Shown: positions 27,460 through 35,773, numbered from the stretch's first letter. The stretch: DNA of 43,152 nt from Williamsia sterculiae (GCF_900156495.1 NZ_FTNT01000017.1:1-43152); one strand, 5' to 3'. The notes: generated from the letters alone by a model not told the origin. A program made the numbers and translations.

Positions 27460-27506
27460 CCTGCGGCGCTCGATCAGCAGGTCAGCCGGTACGCTGGACG
27501 GCGCAC

Positions 27507-27588
<82 letters not shown>

Positions 27589-27630
27589 CTCGTCGAACAC
27601 TTTGGCCGCACGCCATCCGTCAGTGCGGGA

Positions 27631-28587
27631 TCAACCGGTGACGAACTGCGTATCAAGCCGAGCCCCGTAGTCGGGCAGGACGGCCTTGGCGTCGATATTT
27701 CCCTCGGATCGGGCCCACTCGGCCAGGTCCTGCAACGAGGTCGCGAGACCAGGATCGAGCTGCAGGGTGAAGTCGAACTCGCTCAGAACAGATCGCAGTA
27801 GCCCGGCGTCGAGCTGGGTGGCCTTGGCGACCGCGGTGACCGCGTCGGAGCTTCCGCTGCTCAGTGCGGTGCCGGCATCGCGTACCGCCGCGAAGAACTT
27901 GGTGATCGCTTCCTTCTTGCTCGAGATCGCCGACTCCGAGGACAGAAAGAGGCTGTGTTGACTGTAGGTGCCGCCGGTCAGCTCGATGGCGTCGCCGCCG
28001 AGCGCTGTGATGGCTTGTGCCTGGTAGGGCTGGAATATCGATATCGCGTCGACGTTGCGCTGACCGATGGCGGTGACCATCGCCGATGGTGACACCTGAA
28101 CCAATCTGGCGTCCACGTGCTCCGTCGCGAGAGCGTTGGAGATGTAGTAGGCGGCACTGGTGCCCAGCGGGGTGCCGATGGACTTGTGTGCCAGGTCGCT
28201 GACGGAGCTGATGCCGGCGTCGCGGCGGGCGACGATCTTCGACCCCTGCCAGCGGGAGCCGTCACCGACGATCCGTAGTGACGGTGCATGCGTCAGTGCG
28301 GCGGCCGTGGGTACGTCTGCTGCCGTGGTGATGTCGACCTGACCGGCGGACATGGCTTGCAGCGCCTCGACTCCGGAGGAGAAGTTGACGACCTTGACCT
28401 TCACCCCCTGCTTGTCGAACAGTCCGGTGTCGGCTGCGACAGGGATCTGTGCCCAGGACGGGTCGACGACGAATCCGACGGTGAGCGTGTTGCTGTCGGA
28501 GTCGGTGCCCGCGCAAGCCGTCGCGGAGGTGGCGAGTGCCACCGCGGCGAGCGTACCGAGGACGGCGAGGCGAAGGGATCTGATCAC
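27631..28587 (-). CDS. ABC transporter substrate-binding lipoprotein (SsuA/NMT1-like)
   Basis: The 318-residue protein has a signal peptide with a lipobox-like end (TSATAC, C25) and an NMT1/SsuA-type binding fold: VVDPSWAQIPVAADTGLFDKQGVKV, QVDITTAADVPTAAAL, SIGTPLGTSAAYYISNAL. Such proteins bind sulfonates, taurine, nitrate or pyrimidine precursors. The GTG has AAAGGA 9 nt upstream. It is the last gene of a block with an ATPase, a permease and an arylsulfotransferase-like gene. The latter suggests an organosulfur ligand, but this is inference. A 133-bp gap without a hairpin separates it from the ATPase gene. Confidence 0.87.
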   Translation of the reverse strand: MIRSLRLAVLGTLAAVALATSATACAGTDSDSNTLTVGFVVDPSWAQIPVAADTGLFDKQGVKVKVVNFSSGVEALQAMSAGQVDITTAADVPTAAALTHAPSLRIVGDGSRWQGSKIVARRDAGISSVSDLAHKSIGTPLGTSAAYYISNALATEHVDARLVQVSPSAMVTAIGQRNVDAISIFQPYQAQAITALGGDAIELTGGTYSQHSLFLSSESAISSKKEAITKFFAAVRDAGTALSSGSSDAVTAVAKATQLDAGLLRSVLSEFDFTLQLDPGLATSLQDLAEWARSEGNIDAKAVLPDYGARLDTQFVTG

Positions 28588-28720
28588 AGCTGGTTTCCTT
28601 TGTGGTCCTGGGCTCGGTGTTGTGGTGTGGCAAATGACGAAACTGATGAGAAACGTTGTGAAGAAGCATGATCTGGTCAACACGACGAACAACGTCCGAC
28701 GTGTGCTCCGGCGGCGGCAG

Positions 28721-29479
28721 CTAGTGCATGACGTGGTCGATGCCCAGTTGGTGGTGCAGAGTCTTGCGGACGTCGCTGTAACCCGGCTGGTCGGCGAGGC
28801 TGTCGGCGGGCCGTGGGCGGCCGAGCGGATTGGCGATGTGCTCGGTGATGGTGCCGTCCCGTAGGACGTTGATGGTGTCGCCGAGCCGGATTGCTTCATC
28901 GATGTCGTGGGTGACGAAGACGACGGTGCGATGTAGGCGCTTCCACAGATCGATCAGCAGATCCTGCATGCGGAGTCGGGTGAGGGCATCGAGCGCCGCG
29001 AACGGTTCATCCATGAGCATCACCTGTGGTTCGCCTGCGAGCACGCGGGCGATGCTCACGCGCTGACGCATACCCCCGGACAGCTCCGTCGGCCGCTTCC
29101 GGCCCACCTCGGGAGAGAGACCGACCAGGTCGAGCAACTCGTCGATCCGTTGGCGGCGTCGTCTGGCGGGCACCTTACGAGCGACCAACGCGAAATCGAT
29201 GTTGTCGGTGACCGAGAGCCACGGGAACAGCACATCGCGTTGGAATGCGACACCACGTCGCGGGTTCGGCGCGGTGACCACCTCGTCGTTGTCGGTGACG
29301 CGTCCGCTGGTCGGGGTGGTGAGACCGGCCAGACAGTGCAACAGGGTCGATTTGCCGCTTCCCGAGGCACCGACGAGTACGGTGAACGACTCGTCGGGGA
29401 CGGCCATCGAGATGTGGTCGAGCGTGGGCCGTTCCGTACCGGGGAATCGCACCACCAGGTCGTGGGTGTGTATCGCCAT
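28721..29479 (-). CDS. ABC transporter ATP-binding protein (SsuB/TauB-like)
   Basis: The 252-residue ATPase has Walker A GASGSGKST (37-45), the Q-loop Q80, the signature LSGGMRQR (133-140), Walker B VMLMDEPF with E158, and the switch H191. It is of the nitrate/sulfonate/taurine import class (AFQRDVLFPWLSVTDNI). The ATG is separated by 1 nt from the stop of the permease gene, so the two are coupled. The C-terminal tail (DVRKTLHHQLGIDHVMH) is normal for the class. Confidence 0.92.
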   Translation of the reverse strand: MAIHTHDLVVRFPGTERPTLDHISMAVPDESFTVLVGASGSGKSTLLHCLAGLTTPTSGRVTDNDEVVTAPNPRRGVAFQRDVLFPWLSVTDNIDFALVARKVPARRRRQRIDELLDLVGLSPEVGRKRPTELSGGMRQRVSIARVLAGEPQVMLMDEPFAALDALTRLRMQDLLIDLWKRLHRTVVFVTHDIDEAIRLGDTINVLRDGTITEHIANPLGRPRPADSLADQPGYSDVRKTLHHQLGIDHVMH

Positions 29480-29480
29480 G

Positions 29481-30338
29481 TCAGTGTTGCTCCTTCGCCC
29501 AGCGGGTCAGCGGGTCAGTGGCGGTGTGGATGACGAGGTCGCACACCGCGCCGATCACCCCGAGGACCAGTAGGCAGAAGATCAGTCGGTCGGCCTGGGA
29601 GAACAGCTGTGCCTGATAGATCCGATAGCCGATTCCCGCTGTGGTGCCTGTCATCTCCGCGACCACGATCAGTACGAACGCCATGGCGGCGCCGACCCGC
29701 AGTCCCGAGACGATGTCCGGGGTGGCCTCCGGTAGGACCACTTTGCGTAGGGTCTGCCATCGGCCGGCGCCGAGGCAGCGTGCAGCCTGGAGGTAGTCGC
29801 TCGGGGTGCTGGCGAGGCCGGCGTGTGTGTTGATCCACACGGGAACGAAGACCCCGAGCGCGATCACCAGTACTTTGCTGTTCTCGCCGAGGCCGAACCA
29901 CAGAATGGCCAGCGGGACGAGGCCGATGGTGGGTACCGGGGAGAACACCCGGAGCAGAGGCTGGAGGATGTTGCGCCCGGCGACGGTGGTCGCCGTGGCC
30001 ACAGCGATCAGGACTCCGATGGCGGCGCCGAGGAGGAATCCGAGCGCTGCGCGTCGAAGGCTCGCGAGGATGTCGTCCAGGAGCAGTCCTTCCGTCCAGA
30101 GTGAGCCACCGGCGGAGAATATCTGGGGGATGCTGGGGAACAGCTGCCTGGGAAACGTCCCCGTCGCCACGACCATCGACCAGACGACGGCCGCGATGGC
30201 CACGCCGGCCAGGGTCCAGCCCGCCGTGTGCAGCCTCGCCAGACCTCGTCGCCAGCGCAGGGAACGCTCGTGGCGCTGTCCGGGGTCGGCGACCGCCGTG
30301 GAAGTCTTTTCAGCAGTGGGTGATAGGCGGATGGTCAT
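29481..30338 (-). CDS. ABC transporter permease (SsuC/TauC-like)
   Basis: The 285-residue membrane protein has about six membrane segments after a cytoplasmic start rich in charged residues. The coupling-helix (EAA) motif is visible in DYLQAARCLGAGRWQTLRKV. VPTIGLVPLAILWFGLGENSK is typical of sulfonate and taurine permeases. AAGGA stands before the ATG; the longer in-frame reading overlaps the arylsulfotransferase-like gene and is rejected. The upstream gene ends 32 nt earlier, so all four genes are one transcription unit. Confidence 0.92.
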   Translation of the reverse strand: MTIRLSPTAEKTSTAVADPGQRHERSLRWRRGLARLHTAGWTLAGVAIAAVVWSMVVATGTFPRQLFPSIPQIFSAGGSLWTEGLLLDDILASLRRAALGFLLGAAIGVLIAVATATTVAGRNILQPLLRVFSPVPTIGLVPLAILWFGLGENSKVLVIALGVFVPVWINTHAGLASTPSDYLQAARCLGAGRWQTLRKVVLPEATPDIVSGLRVGAAMAFVLIVVAEMTGTTAGIGYRIYQAQLFSQADRLIFCLLVLGVIGAVCDLVIHTATDPLTRWAKEQH

Positions 30339-30370
30339 GAGTCCTTCTCGACGGAAGATCGACGTGTCGT

Positions 30371-31690
30371 TTACGCGTGGCCGCGTCGGTCGATGGCCGC
30401 TGGTGCGGTGGTCGGGGGGCCGAGCGGGGTCCACTCGAACGGAACTGCCTGTGATCGGTAGACGAGCGGCGTGAGCGTCAGCCGGTCGACGCCGGGCACG
30501 CGGACCTGCTTGACCTCCGGTTCGCCGGCGACGCCATAGCCCTGATACGGACTGTGGTACTCCCAGACCACTTCACCGTTCGGCGTCACCTGGAACAGTC
30601 GTCCCTGCATGCCCTCGGTGATGAGTGTGTTGCCGTTGGGTAGTCGTTGAGCGTTGCTCACGAACGAACTGAAAAACGCCCACGGGGGGAGGTCGGAATC
30701 CTCTGCGGTGTACTGCCAGACAATATTTCTCGTGCTCGGGTCGATCTCCAGAATCCGCGATCCGGCATAGATCCCCAGCGACGCCGGCGGATAACCCGCG
30801 CCACCCTGGTTGTCGAACACGAGGATGTTGCCGGCACCGGGCAGTCCCGGTGCGATCATGTGTGGATTGTGTTGTCCGGATGTCTGATCGAGCGGTCGCG
30901 GCACCTTGTGCACGCTGATCCGCTGATGCTGCGCACCTGCTGATGCGGTGTAGTAGGGCCCGCACTGCCACACCGGTGAACCGGAGGACTTGTCGATGAG
31001 TGCGACGATGTTGGCCTTACGGAAGCTGATCAGGATGTTGTCCGGGGTGAAGACGGTGGACGGGTCGGCATCGTGCCACGGGTTGGCCCCGAGCGATTTC
31101 GCACTGTTCATCTCCAGATACCCCCACGGGTCCTCGGGGTCGCGCGCGACGGTCTCCCGTAAGGCCTTCCAGCCCGCCTCGGAGAACCCGAACTCGTCGA
31201 GGTGATCGCCGGCCAACCAGGTCCAGACGATGTCGCCGCCGGGGGTGACCTCGTACAGACCCTGGTCGCCGACGGTCTGGTCACCGAGGCTCGGTACCAC
31301 CCGGGGCACCGTCACCACGATGAGCCGGTTGCCGTTGGGCAGGAGTTCCCAGTCATGATTCTGGCGCGCGGCACCGCCGGGTGCCTCGGTACCCCATTCC
31401 CACACGCGCTCACCCGCCCACGTCAACTGGCCGACAGTGCCGTTGGCGTAGATCCCGCCGCGCGGGTCGCCGCTCTCGGACAACTGCACGCCGACATCGC
31501 CGATCCGTCCGCCGGCGAGCGCCGGATCGATGATGCGCGGCGGGACACCCGCATGCGGCCACTCGTGGACGACCTCGCCGGAGAGGTCGATCACACGCGT
31601 CACCGAGTCGGCCCCCGTGAACACCACGTAGCTGTCGTGGACGAGTTCGGGGTTCAGATAGGTGACTCCAGCGAGCCGTACAAATGCCAT
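30371..31690 (-). CDS. Arylsulfotransferase-like (ASST) beta-propeller protein
   Basis: The 439-residue protein resembles the arylsulfotransferase family: repeated blades such as RLPNGNTLITEGMQGRLFQV and ELLPNGNRLIVVTVPRVV, and Trp-rich strands such as VVWEYH and VWEWG. Known members move sulfate from an aryl sulfate ester to a phenol through a catalytic histidine; candidates here are in RQNHDWELL and SGQHNPHMI. No signal peptide is visible, unlike enterobacterial AssT, so it would act in the cytoplasm. GGTGGAG lies 8 nt before the ATG. It heads the operon with the SsuABC-type importer and is divergent from a LacI regulator. The substrate is unknown. Confidence 0.82.
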   Translation of the reverse strand: MAFVRLAGVTYLNPELVHDSYVVFTGADSVTRVIDLSGEVVHEWPHAGVPPRIIDPALAGGRIGDVGVQLSESGDPRGGIYANGTVGQLTWAGERVWEWGTEAPGGAARQNHDWELLPNGNRLIVVTVPRVVPSLGDQTVGDQGLYEVTPGGDIVWTWLAGDHLDEFGFSEAGWKALRETVARDPEDPWGYLEMNSAKSLGANPWHDADPSTVFTPDNILISFRKANIVALIDKSSGSPVWQCGPYYTASAGAQHQRISVHKVPRPLDQTSGQHNPHMIAPGLPGAGNILVFDNQGGAGYPPASLGIYAGSRILEIDPSTRNIVWQYTAEDSDLPPWAFFSSFVSNAQRLPNGNTLITEGMQGRLFQVTPNGEVVWEYHSPYQGYGVAGEPEVKQVRVPGVDRLTLTPLVYRSQAVPFEWTPLGPPTTAPAAIDRRGHA

Positions 31691-31744
31691 GTCAGATACT
31701 CCACCAATGCCGTGTTGCGCCTGCGGGTCCGTGCGGTAACGAAT

Positions 31745-31756
31745 CTAAACGATTAG
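31745..31756. promoter_or_regulatory. Candidate LacI-family operator CTAAACGATTAG
   Basis: The 12-mer has arms CTAA/TTAG around a central CG, the usual LacI-family layout. It stands in the 201-bp space between the arylsulfotransferase-like gene (start 54 bp away) and the lacI-type gene (start about 136 bp away). AGCGTACG overlaps its right end and recurs at 31861-31868 near the regulator start. The adjacent regulator is the likely ligand-responsive repressor. Confidence 0.5.
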
Positions 31757-31891
31757 CGTACGGACGCACGTGGGTGACGCAACTGCCACAATCTCTGTGA
31801 GCGAAACCCTGTCGCTACAGGCCTCCGGCGGTTCGGTGGGGCGCGAGCAAACGGTCTGTGAGCGTACGAGGCGGCAATGAAGGAGGAATCG

Positions 31892-32914
31892 GTGGGTACA
31901 AAGCGTCCGACGGTCGCCGATGTGGCACGCCGCGCGGGAACATCGACTGCAGTGGTGAGTTATGTACTCAACGATGGGCCGAGGCCGGTATCAGATCCCC
32001 TCCGAGCCAGGGTCTCTCGTGCGATAGACGAGCTGGACTATCGTCCCGACCGACGGGCCCAGGCATTACGCCGACAACGGCGCTGGCGTCAGATCGGCCT
32101 CTTGGTTCCCGATCTGACGCTGCCGTTGTTCGGCGAGTTCGTCGGTTCCGTCGAACGGCATGCCCGAATGCGCGATTACCTGACCTTGGTCGGCAACACC
32201 GGTTACGAGCCGGAGCGCGAGGAAGAATTCGTGACCGCATTCACCGAGGGAGGGATCGATGGTCTGGTCGTGGTGGGTGCCTGCAACGCCACCACGACGG
32301 CGGCTCAGTGTGCGCAGGCCCGCGTCCCGGTGGTGTGGATGCACAACGTGCGAGGCGACATCGACTCCGAGATCGTGGGGATCGACCATGTCGAGGCGGG
32401 CGAACTGGCAACCCGTCATCTCGTCGAGACCCACGACTGCCGCGACCTCGCGTTCGTCGGTGGCTTCACCGCCGACGACGTTGCGCACGGCGACCGCGAG
32501 ACCGTTGAACAGCGCTATCACGGTGCCATGCAGGTCGACGGTGCCGCGATCACGCAGGTGTCCACCGATCTCACAGCCGGCGGGGCATACGCAGCAGTCC
32601 GCGATCTCCTGCAGCGCCGGCCGACGCTGCCCGCAGGCGTCGTGGTCGCCACCTACGGGCAGGCCGCCGCCACCACGCGGGCCCTCGTCGATCACGGACT
32701 GCGTATCCCGGAAGACATCAAGGTGGTCGGCTTTGACGGAAGCCAGGACCGTTACGGGCAATTCGACGTGACCAGCGCTCAGCAGCCCGTCGACGCGATC
32801 ACCGACCTCGCCCTGGACAATTTGAATGCGCCCGCTGCATCCGCAACGGGACCGGTGCCCGCGGCGCCGGTCCCGTTTCTCCACGTAGGTAGTAGCTGTG
32901 GGTGTCGAGGATGA
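31892..32914 (+). CDS. LacI-family transcriptional regulator
   Basis: The 340-residue protein has an N-terminal helix-turn-helix and hinge (TVADVARRAGTSTAVVSYVL, 7-26; YRPDRRAQALRRQR in the hinge region) and a periplasmic-binding-like sensor domain at about 70-330 (IGLLVPDLTLPLFGEFVGSV, VVGFDGS). The GTG is preceded by a perfect AGGAGG at 5 nt; the in-frame ATG 5 codons earlier overlaps it. It is divergent from the arylsulfotransferase-like/ABC operon, which it probably represses. The C-terminus ends CGCRG and lacks the usual short LacI tail, so it may be slightly altered. Confidence 0.9.
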   Translation: MGTKRPTVADVARRAGTSTAVVSYVLNDGPRPVSDPLRARVSRAIDELDYRPDRRAQALRRQRRWRQIGLLVPDLTLPLFGEFVGSVERHARMRDYLTLVGNTGYEPEREEEFVTAFTEGGIDGLVVVGACNATTTAAQCAQARVPVVWMHNVRGDIDSEIVGIDHVEAGELATRHLVETHDCRDLAFVGGFTADDVAHGDRETVEQRYHGAMQVDGAAITQVSTDLTAGGAYAAVRDLLQRRPTLPAGVVVATYGQAAATTRALVDHGLRIPEDIKVVGFDGSQDRYGQFDVTSAQQPVDAITDLALDNLNAPAASATGPVPAAPVPFLHVGSSCGCRG

Positions 32915-32944
32915 GGTGAGCTACGTCGGTCTCCCATCCAAAGT

Positions 32945-32976
32945 ATTTCACGACCATGTTCCATTCGTCGTGAAAT
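32945..32976. repeat. Perfect 10-bp inverted repeat after the LacI gene
   Basis: ATTTCACGAC (32945-32954) pairs exactly with GTCGTGAAAT (32967-32976) across a 12-nt loop. The block is AT-rich compared with its surroundings. No T run follows on the plus strand; on the minus strand ACTTT follows. It can be a weak terminator between the LacI gene and lsr2, an operator with widely spaced half sites, or a trace of a lost element. Confidence 0.7.
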
Positions 32977-33041
32977 GTTCCGCGATCCACCACACTGCCA
33001 AGTGCAGCAGGTCTCGTCATCCCATGGCCGCAGACCTGCGC

Positions 33042-33353
33042 TCAGTGATTGGATTCGAATGCCGCGACGATGGCACCCGGCACCCGGCCACGACTGTTGA
33101 CGTCATAACCGTTCTCGAGAGCCCATTCGCGGATTTCGTTACTCGTGGCCGCGACCCTGGACCGGCCACCGGGCCGCGTGAGTCGCGAGACCGTGACGTA
33201 CTTCTCCAGCAACTTGCGGAACTGCTCCGCGTGCGCCGGTGAAGTGTCGAACTCGTAGTCTTTACCGTCTACCGCGAAACGAACGGTCTCGAAATCGGTA
33301 AGCACCTTACCGTCGAGATCATCGATGAACTGGACAAGCTTCTTCTGCGCCAT
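33042..33353 (-). CDS. lsr2: Lsr2 nucleoid-associated protein
   Basis: The 103-residue protein has the Lsr2 dimerisation domain (MAQKKLVQFIDDLDGKVLTD and VRFAVDGKDYEFD) and the C-terminal DNA-binding end with SRGR at 87-90, the AT-hook-like motif that inserts into the minor groove of AT-rich DNA. Lsr2 is the H-NS-type silencer of foreign DNA in Actinobacteria. AGGGGGAAG precedes the ATG. It is a few residues shorter than mycobacterial Lsr2 (112). The chromosomal lsr2 of M. tuberculosis sits next to clpC1, so this may be a second copy beside an accessory region. TTGACT and TGCTAT with 20-nt spacing are a possible promoter. Confidence 0.93.
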   Translation of the reverse strand: MAQKKLVQFIDDLDGKVLTDFETVRFAVDGKDYEFDTSPAHAEQFRKLLEKYVTVSRLTRPGGRSRVAATSNEIREWALENGYDVNSRGRVPGAIVAAFESNH

Positions 33354-33504
33354 TTCTTCCCCCTGTTGCAAATCCCCGCCGAATTCGACGATAGCAAGCA
33401 GACACCATTTGTCCCTAGTCAAGTCGTGAAAAACGCCGAAACCGCCCCCGGACGGATTGCGGATGATCGCGCGCGGTCCGGACGAGTGGGTGCCAGAAAC
33501 GACG

Positions 33505-33537
33505 CGACCCCGACCATCCGATGGATGGTCGGGGTCG
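33505..33537 (-). terminator. Intrinsic terminator of the cold-shock gene
   Basis: A perfect 15-bp stem (33505-33519 with 33523-33537) has a 3-nt GAT loop. On the minus strand it follows the cold-shock stop by 23 nt and is followed by CGTCGTTTCT, a short U-rich run. It separates the gene from lsr2. Confidence 0.85.
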
Positions 33538-33560
33538 CTGCCCAAGTCTGAAGTCGAGGA

Positions 33561-33764
33561 CTACAGTGCGACGACTCCGGTCGCCTGCGGGCCCTTGGTG
33601 CCCTGTCCGATCTCGAACTCGACGCGCTGGTTCTCGTCCAGCGAGCGATATCCATTGCCCTGGATCTCGGAGTAGTGGACGAACACGTCGTCCGCGCCAC
33701 CGTCAGGAGCGATGAAGCCGAAGCCCTTCTCGCTGTTGAACCATTTCACAGTTCCCTGTGCCAT
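33561..33764 (-). CDS. Cold-shock protein (CspA family)
   Basis: The 67-residue protein is a single cold-shock domain: [18 protein letters not shown], with RNP1 KGFGFI (13-18) and RNP2 VFVHY (27-31). It binds single-stranded RNA and DNA and melts RNA secondary structure. A purine-rich AGAGAGAG stands 10 nt before the ATG, and TACCGT some 33 nt upstream is a likely -10. The gene ends in a strong terminator. CspA/CspB paralogues cannot be told apart here. Confidence 0.95.
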   Translation of the reverse strand: MAQGTVKWFNSEKGFGFIAPDGGADDVFVHYSEIQGNGYRSLDENQRVEFEIGQGTKGPQATGVVAL

Positions 33765-33781
33765 ATTTTCGTGCTCTCTCT

Positions 33782-33859
33782 GTCATGCGTTTGGGCACGG
33801 TACCGCGCCCGCGACCATCCTCTCATGGATCGGCCGCGGGTAACGAGTCGTCATGCGTT
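33782..33859. promoter_or_regulatory. Cold-shock promoter region with two GTCATGCGTT repeats
   Basis: The 10-mer GTCATGCGTT occurs at 33782-33791 and again at 33850-33859, bracketing the likely -10 TACCGT (minus strand, 33797-33802) of the cold-shock gene. One copy would lie in the 5' leader, the other upstream of the promoter. The spacing of 68 bp could allow looping. Confidence 0.35.
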
Positions 33860-33891
33860 CGGATCACCGCGGCGCGATGTCACGCGCTGGG

Positions 33892-35694
33892 TCATCGGGT
33901 GTAGAGCTTGTCGATCAGGTCGGCGTGGTCACGATGGATCACGTTGCGCTTCAACTTCATCGTGGGTGTCAGCGCACCGGATTCGATGGTGAAGTCGGTG
34001 TCGAGGACGCGGAACTTCTTGATCGCCTCGGCCTTGGACACCTTCTTGTTGGCGGCGGTGACAGCCTCGTCGATCTCGGCGATGAGTCGCTCGTCGGTTG
34101 CGAGCTCGGTCAGCGAGGTGTCGGAACTCATCTCGTGGCGCTCCAACCATCCCGGTACGGCCTCGGGGTCGATGGTGACCAATGCGGCGATGAACGGTCG
34201 GTTGTCACCCACCACGAGGCACTGGCTCACCATCGGGTGAGCCCGGATGGAGTCCTCGAGTGGGGCGGGGGAGACGTTCTTACCGCCCGCGGTCACGATG
34301 AGTTCCTTCTTACGGCCGGTGATCGTCAGGTAGCCGTCGTCGAGGGTCCCGATGTCGCCGGTGTGGAACCAACCGTCGCGCAGGGCATCTGCGGTCGCCG
34401 ACTCGTTGTGCCAGTAGCCGTCGAAGACCACCGATCCCTTCAGCAGCACCTCGCCGTCGTCGGCGATCGCCACCGACTGGCCGGCGACCGGTTTGCCGAC
34501 GGTGCCCACGCGCTGGGCCCCAGGCCGGTTCAGGGTCACCGCCGCGGTGGTCTCGGTCAGGCCGTACCCCTCGTAGATGGGCAGGCCGATGCCACGGAAG
34601 AAATGGCCCAGCCGTGCACCGAGCGGCGCACCACCGGACAGCGCGTCCTCACACCGACCACCGAGTGCGGCGAGCAACTTGCTGTAGACCAAGCGGGCGA
34701 ACAGCGTGTGCTTGGCCTTGAGCACGAGTCCGGGACCGCCGGTTTCCAGCGCCTTGCTGTACTCGATGGCGACGTCGGCGGCGGCGTCGAAGATCTTGCC
34801 CTTGCCGCCGTCGTAGGCCTTCTGTTTGGCGCTGTTGTAGACCTTCTCGAACACCCGCGGGACCGAGAGCAGATAGGTGGGCTGGAAGGCGGCGAGGTCA
34901 TCGAGCAGGTTGGCGATGTCATTGGTGTGACCGAGGATGACGCGGTTCTCGACCGATGCCACCGCGATGATCCGCGCGAAGACGTGGGCCAGCGGCAGGA
35001 ACAGCAGCGTCGACGCGCCCTCCGACATCATCTCGCCGACCGTCTCGTGCACGTTGCGGGTCTCGGCGAGGAAGTTCGCGTGGGTGAGGGTGACACCCTT
35101 GGGGTTGCCGGTGGTGCCCGACGTGTAGATCAGCGTCGCGACATTGCTGGACAGCGCATTGGAGTGTCGTTGATCGAGCTCGTCCTCACCGATGTCCGCA
35201 CCACGTCGGGTGAGCTCGTCTATCGCCCCCGTGCCGTCGGGACCCGCGTCGATGAGCAGGGTGTCACGTAGATCCGGGGCCGCGGAGACGACATCTGCGT
35301 GGGCGTCGTGGTGCGCGGAGTTCTCCACGACGAGCAGGCTGGACGCGGAATCCTCGAGGATCCATTTGACCTGATCCGACGCGGACGTCTCGTAGATCGC
35401 CACGGTGGTCGCCCCGACGCGCCACACCGCGTAGTCGAGGACGGTCCACTCGTAGCGGGTGGAACTGAGGATGGCGACGCGGTCACCGCCGGCCACACCC
35501 GAAGCGATCAGCCCCCTGGCGACGGCGTCCACCTCGTCGGCGAACCGCCGCGCGGTGATCGGGGTCCAGCGCCCGTTGATCCGACGCCGGAACAACTGCA
35601 GATCCGGGCGTTCGCGCCGATAGTCCAACAGTGAGTCGACAAGGGACGCCTTCTCCGAGACGACCACGGTGGACGGGGTGGAAACCTGTTGCAT
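33892..35694 (-). CDS. Long-chain fatty-acid-CoA ligase (FadD15-like)
   Basis: The 600-residue AMP-forming enzyme activates fatty acids to acyl-CoA. The phosphate-binding motif is LIYTSGTTGNPKG (188-200). GYGLTETTA binds the adenylate, WFHTGDIG is the hinge motif, and K580 in TPTMKLKRN is the catalytic lysine. The length fits the LC-FACS (FAA/FadD15) branch. GAGGAG lies 7 nt before the ATG. It is divergent from a DeaD RNA helicase gene; the shared 147-bp region holds two GGTTACC sites. Confidence 0.92.
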   Translation of the reverse strand: MQQVSTPSTVVVSEKASLVDSLLDYRRERPDLQLFRRRINGRWTPITARRFADEVDAVARGLIASGVAGGDRVAILSSTRYEWTVLDYAVWRVGATTVAIYETSASDQVKWILEDSASSLLVVENSAHHDAHADVVSAAPDLRDTLLIDAGPDGTGAIDELTRRGADIGEDELDQRHSNALSSNVATLIYTSGTTGNPKGVTLTHANFLAETRNVHETVGEMMSEGASTLLFLPLAHVFARIIAVASVENRVILGHTNDIANLLDDLAAFQPTYLLSVPRVFEKVYNSAKQKAYDGGKGKIFDAAADVAIEYSKALETGGPGLVLKAKHTLFARLVYSKLLAALGGRCEDALSGGAPLGARLGHFFRGIGLPIYEGYGLTETTAAVTLNRPGAQRVGTVGKPVAGQSVAIADDGEVLLKGSVVFDGYWHNESATADALRDGWFHTGDIGTLDDGYLTITGRKKELIVTAGGKNVSPAPLEDSIRAHPMVSQCLVVGDNRPFIAALVTIDPEAVPGWLERHEMSSDTSLTELATDERLIAEIDEAVTAANKKVSKAEAIKKFRVLDTDFTIESGALTPTMKLKRNVIHRDHADLIDKLYTR

Positions 35695-35739
35695 GCGTAC
35701 TCCTCGGCGGATGGCCAACGTCGAGCCGGGTCGGTGTGA

Positions 35740-35773
35740 CTCAGGTTACCCTGAGACGAACATCGGTTACCGT
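35740..35773. promoter_or_regulatory. Two GGTTACC sites, 21 bp apart, upstream of the acyl-CoA ligase
   Basis: GGTTACC at 35744-35750 is centred in the dyad CTCAGG-ttac-CCTGAG. A second GGTTACC stands at 35765-35771, two helical turns away. On the minus strand TAACCT within the first site is a good -10 for the ligase gene, and the second site lies at its -35. A repressor bound here would block that promoter. Confidence 0.45.

Noticed and set aside
32799-33020. Minus-strand reading frame of 73 codons partly inside the LacI gene end
   Set aside because: Only about 35 codons lie outside the LacI gene and no Shine-Dalgarno or family match is seen. The protein-like stretch is mentioned in the inverted-repeat finding only.
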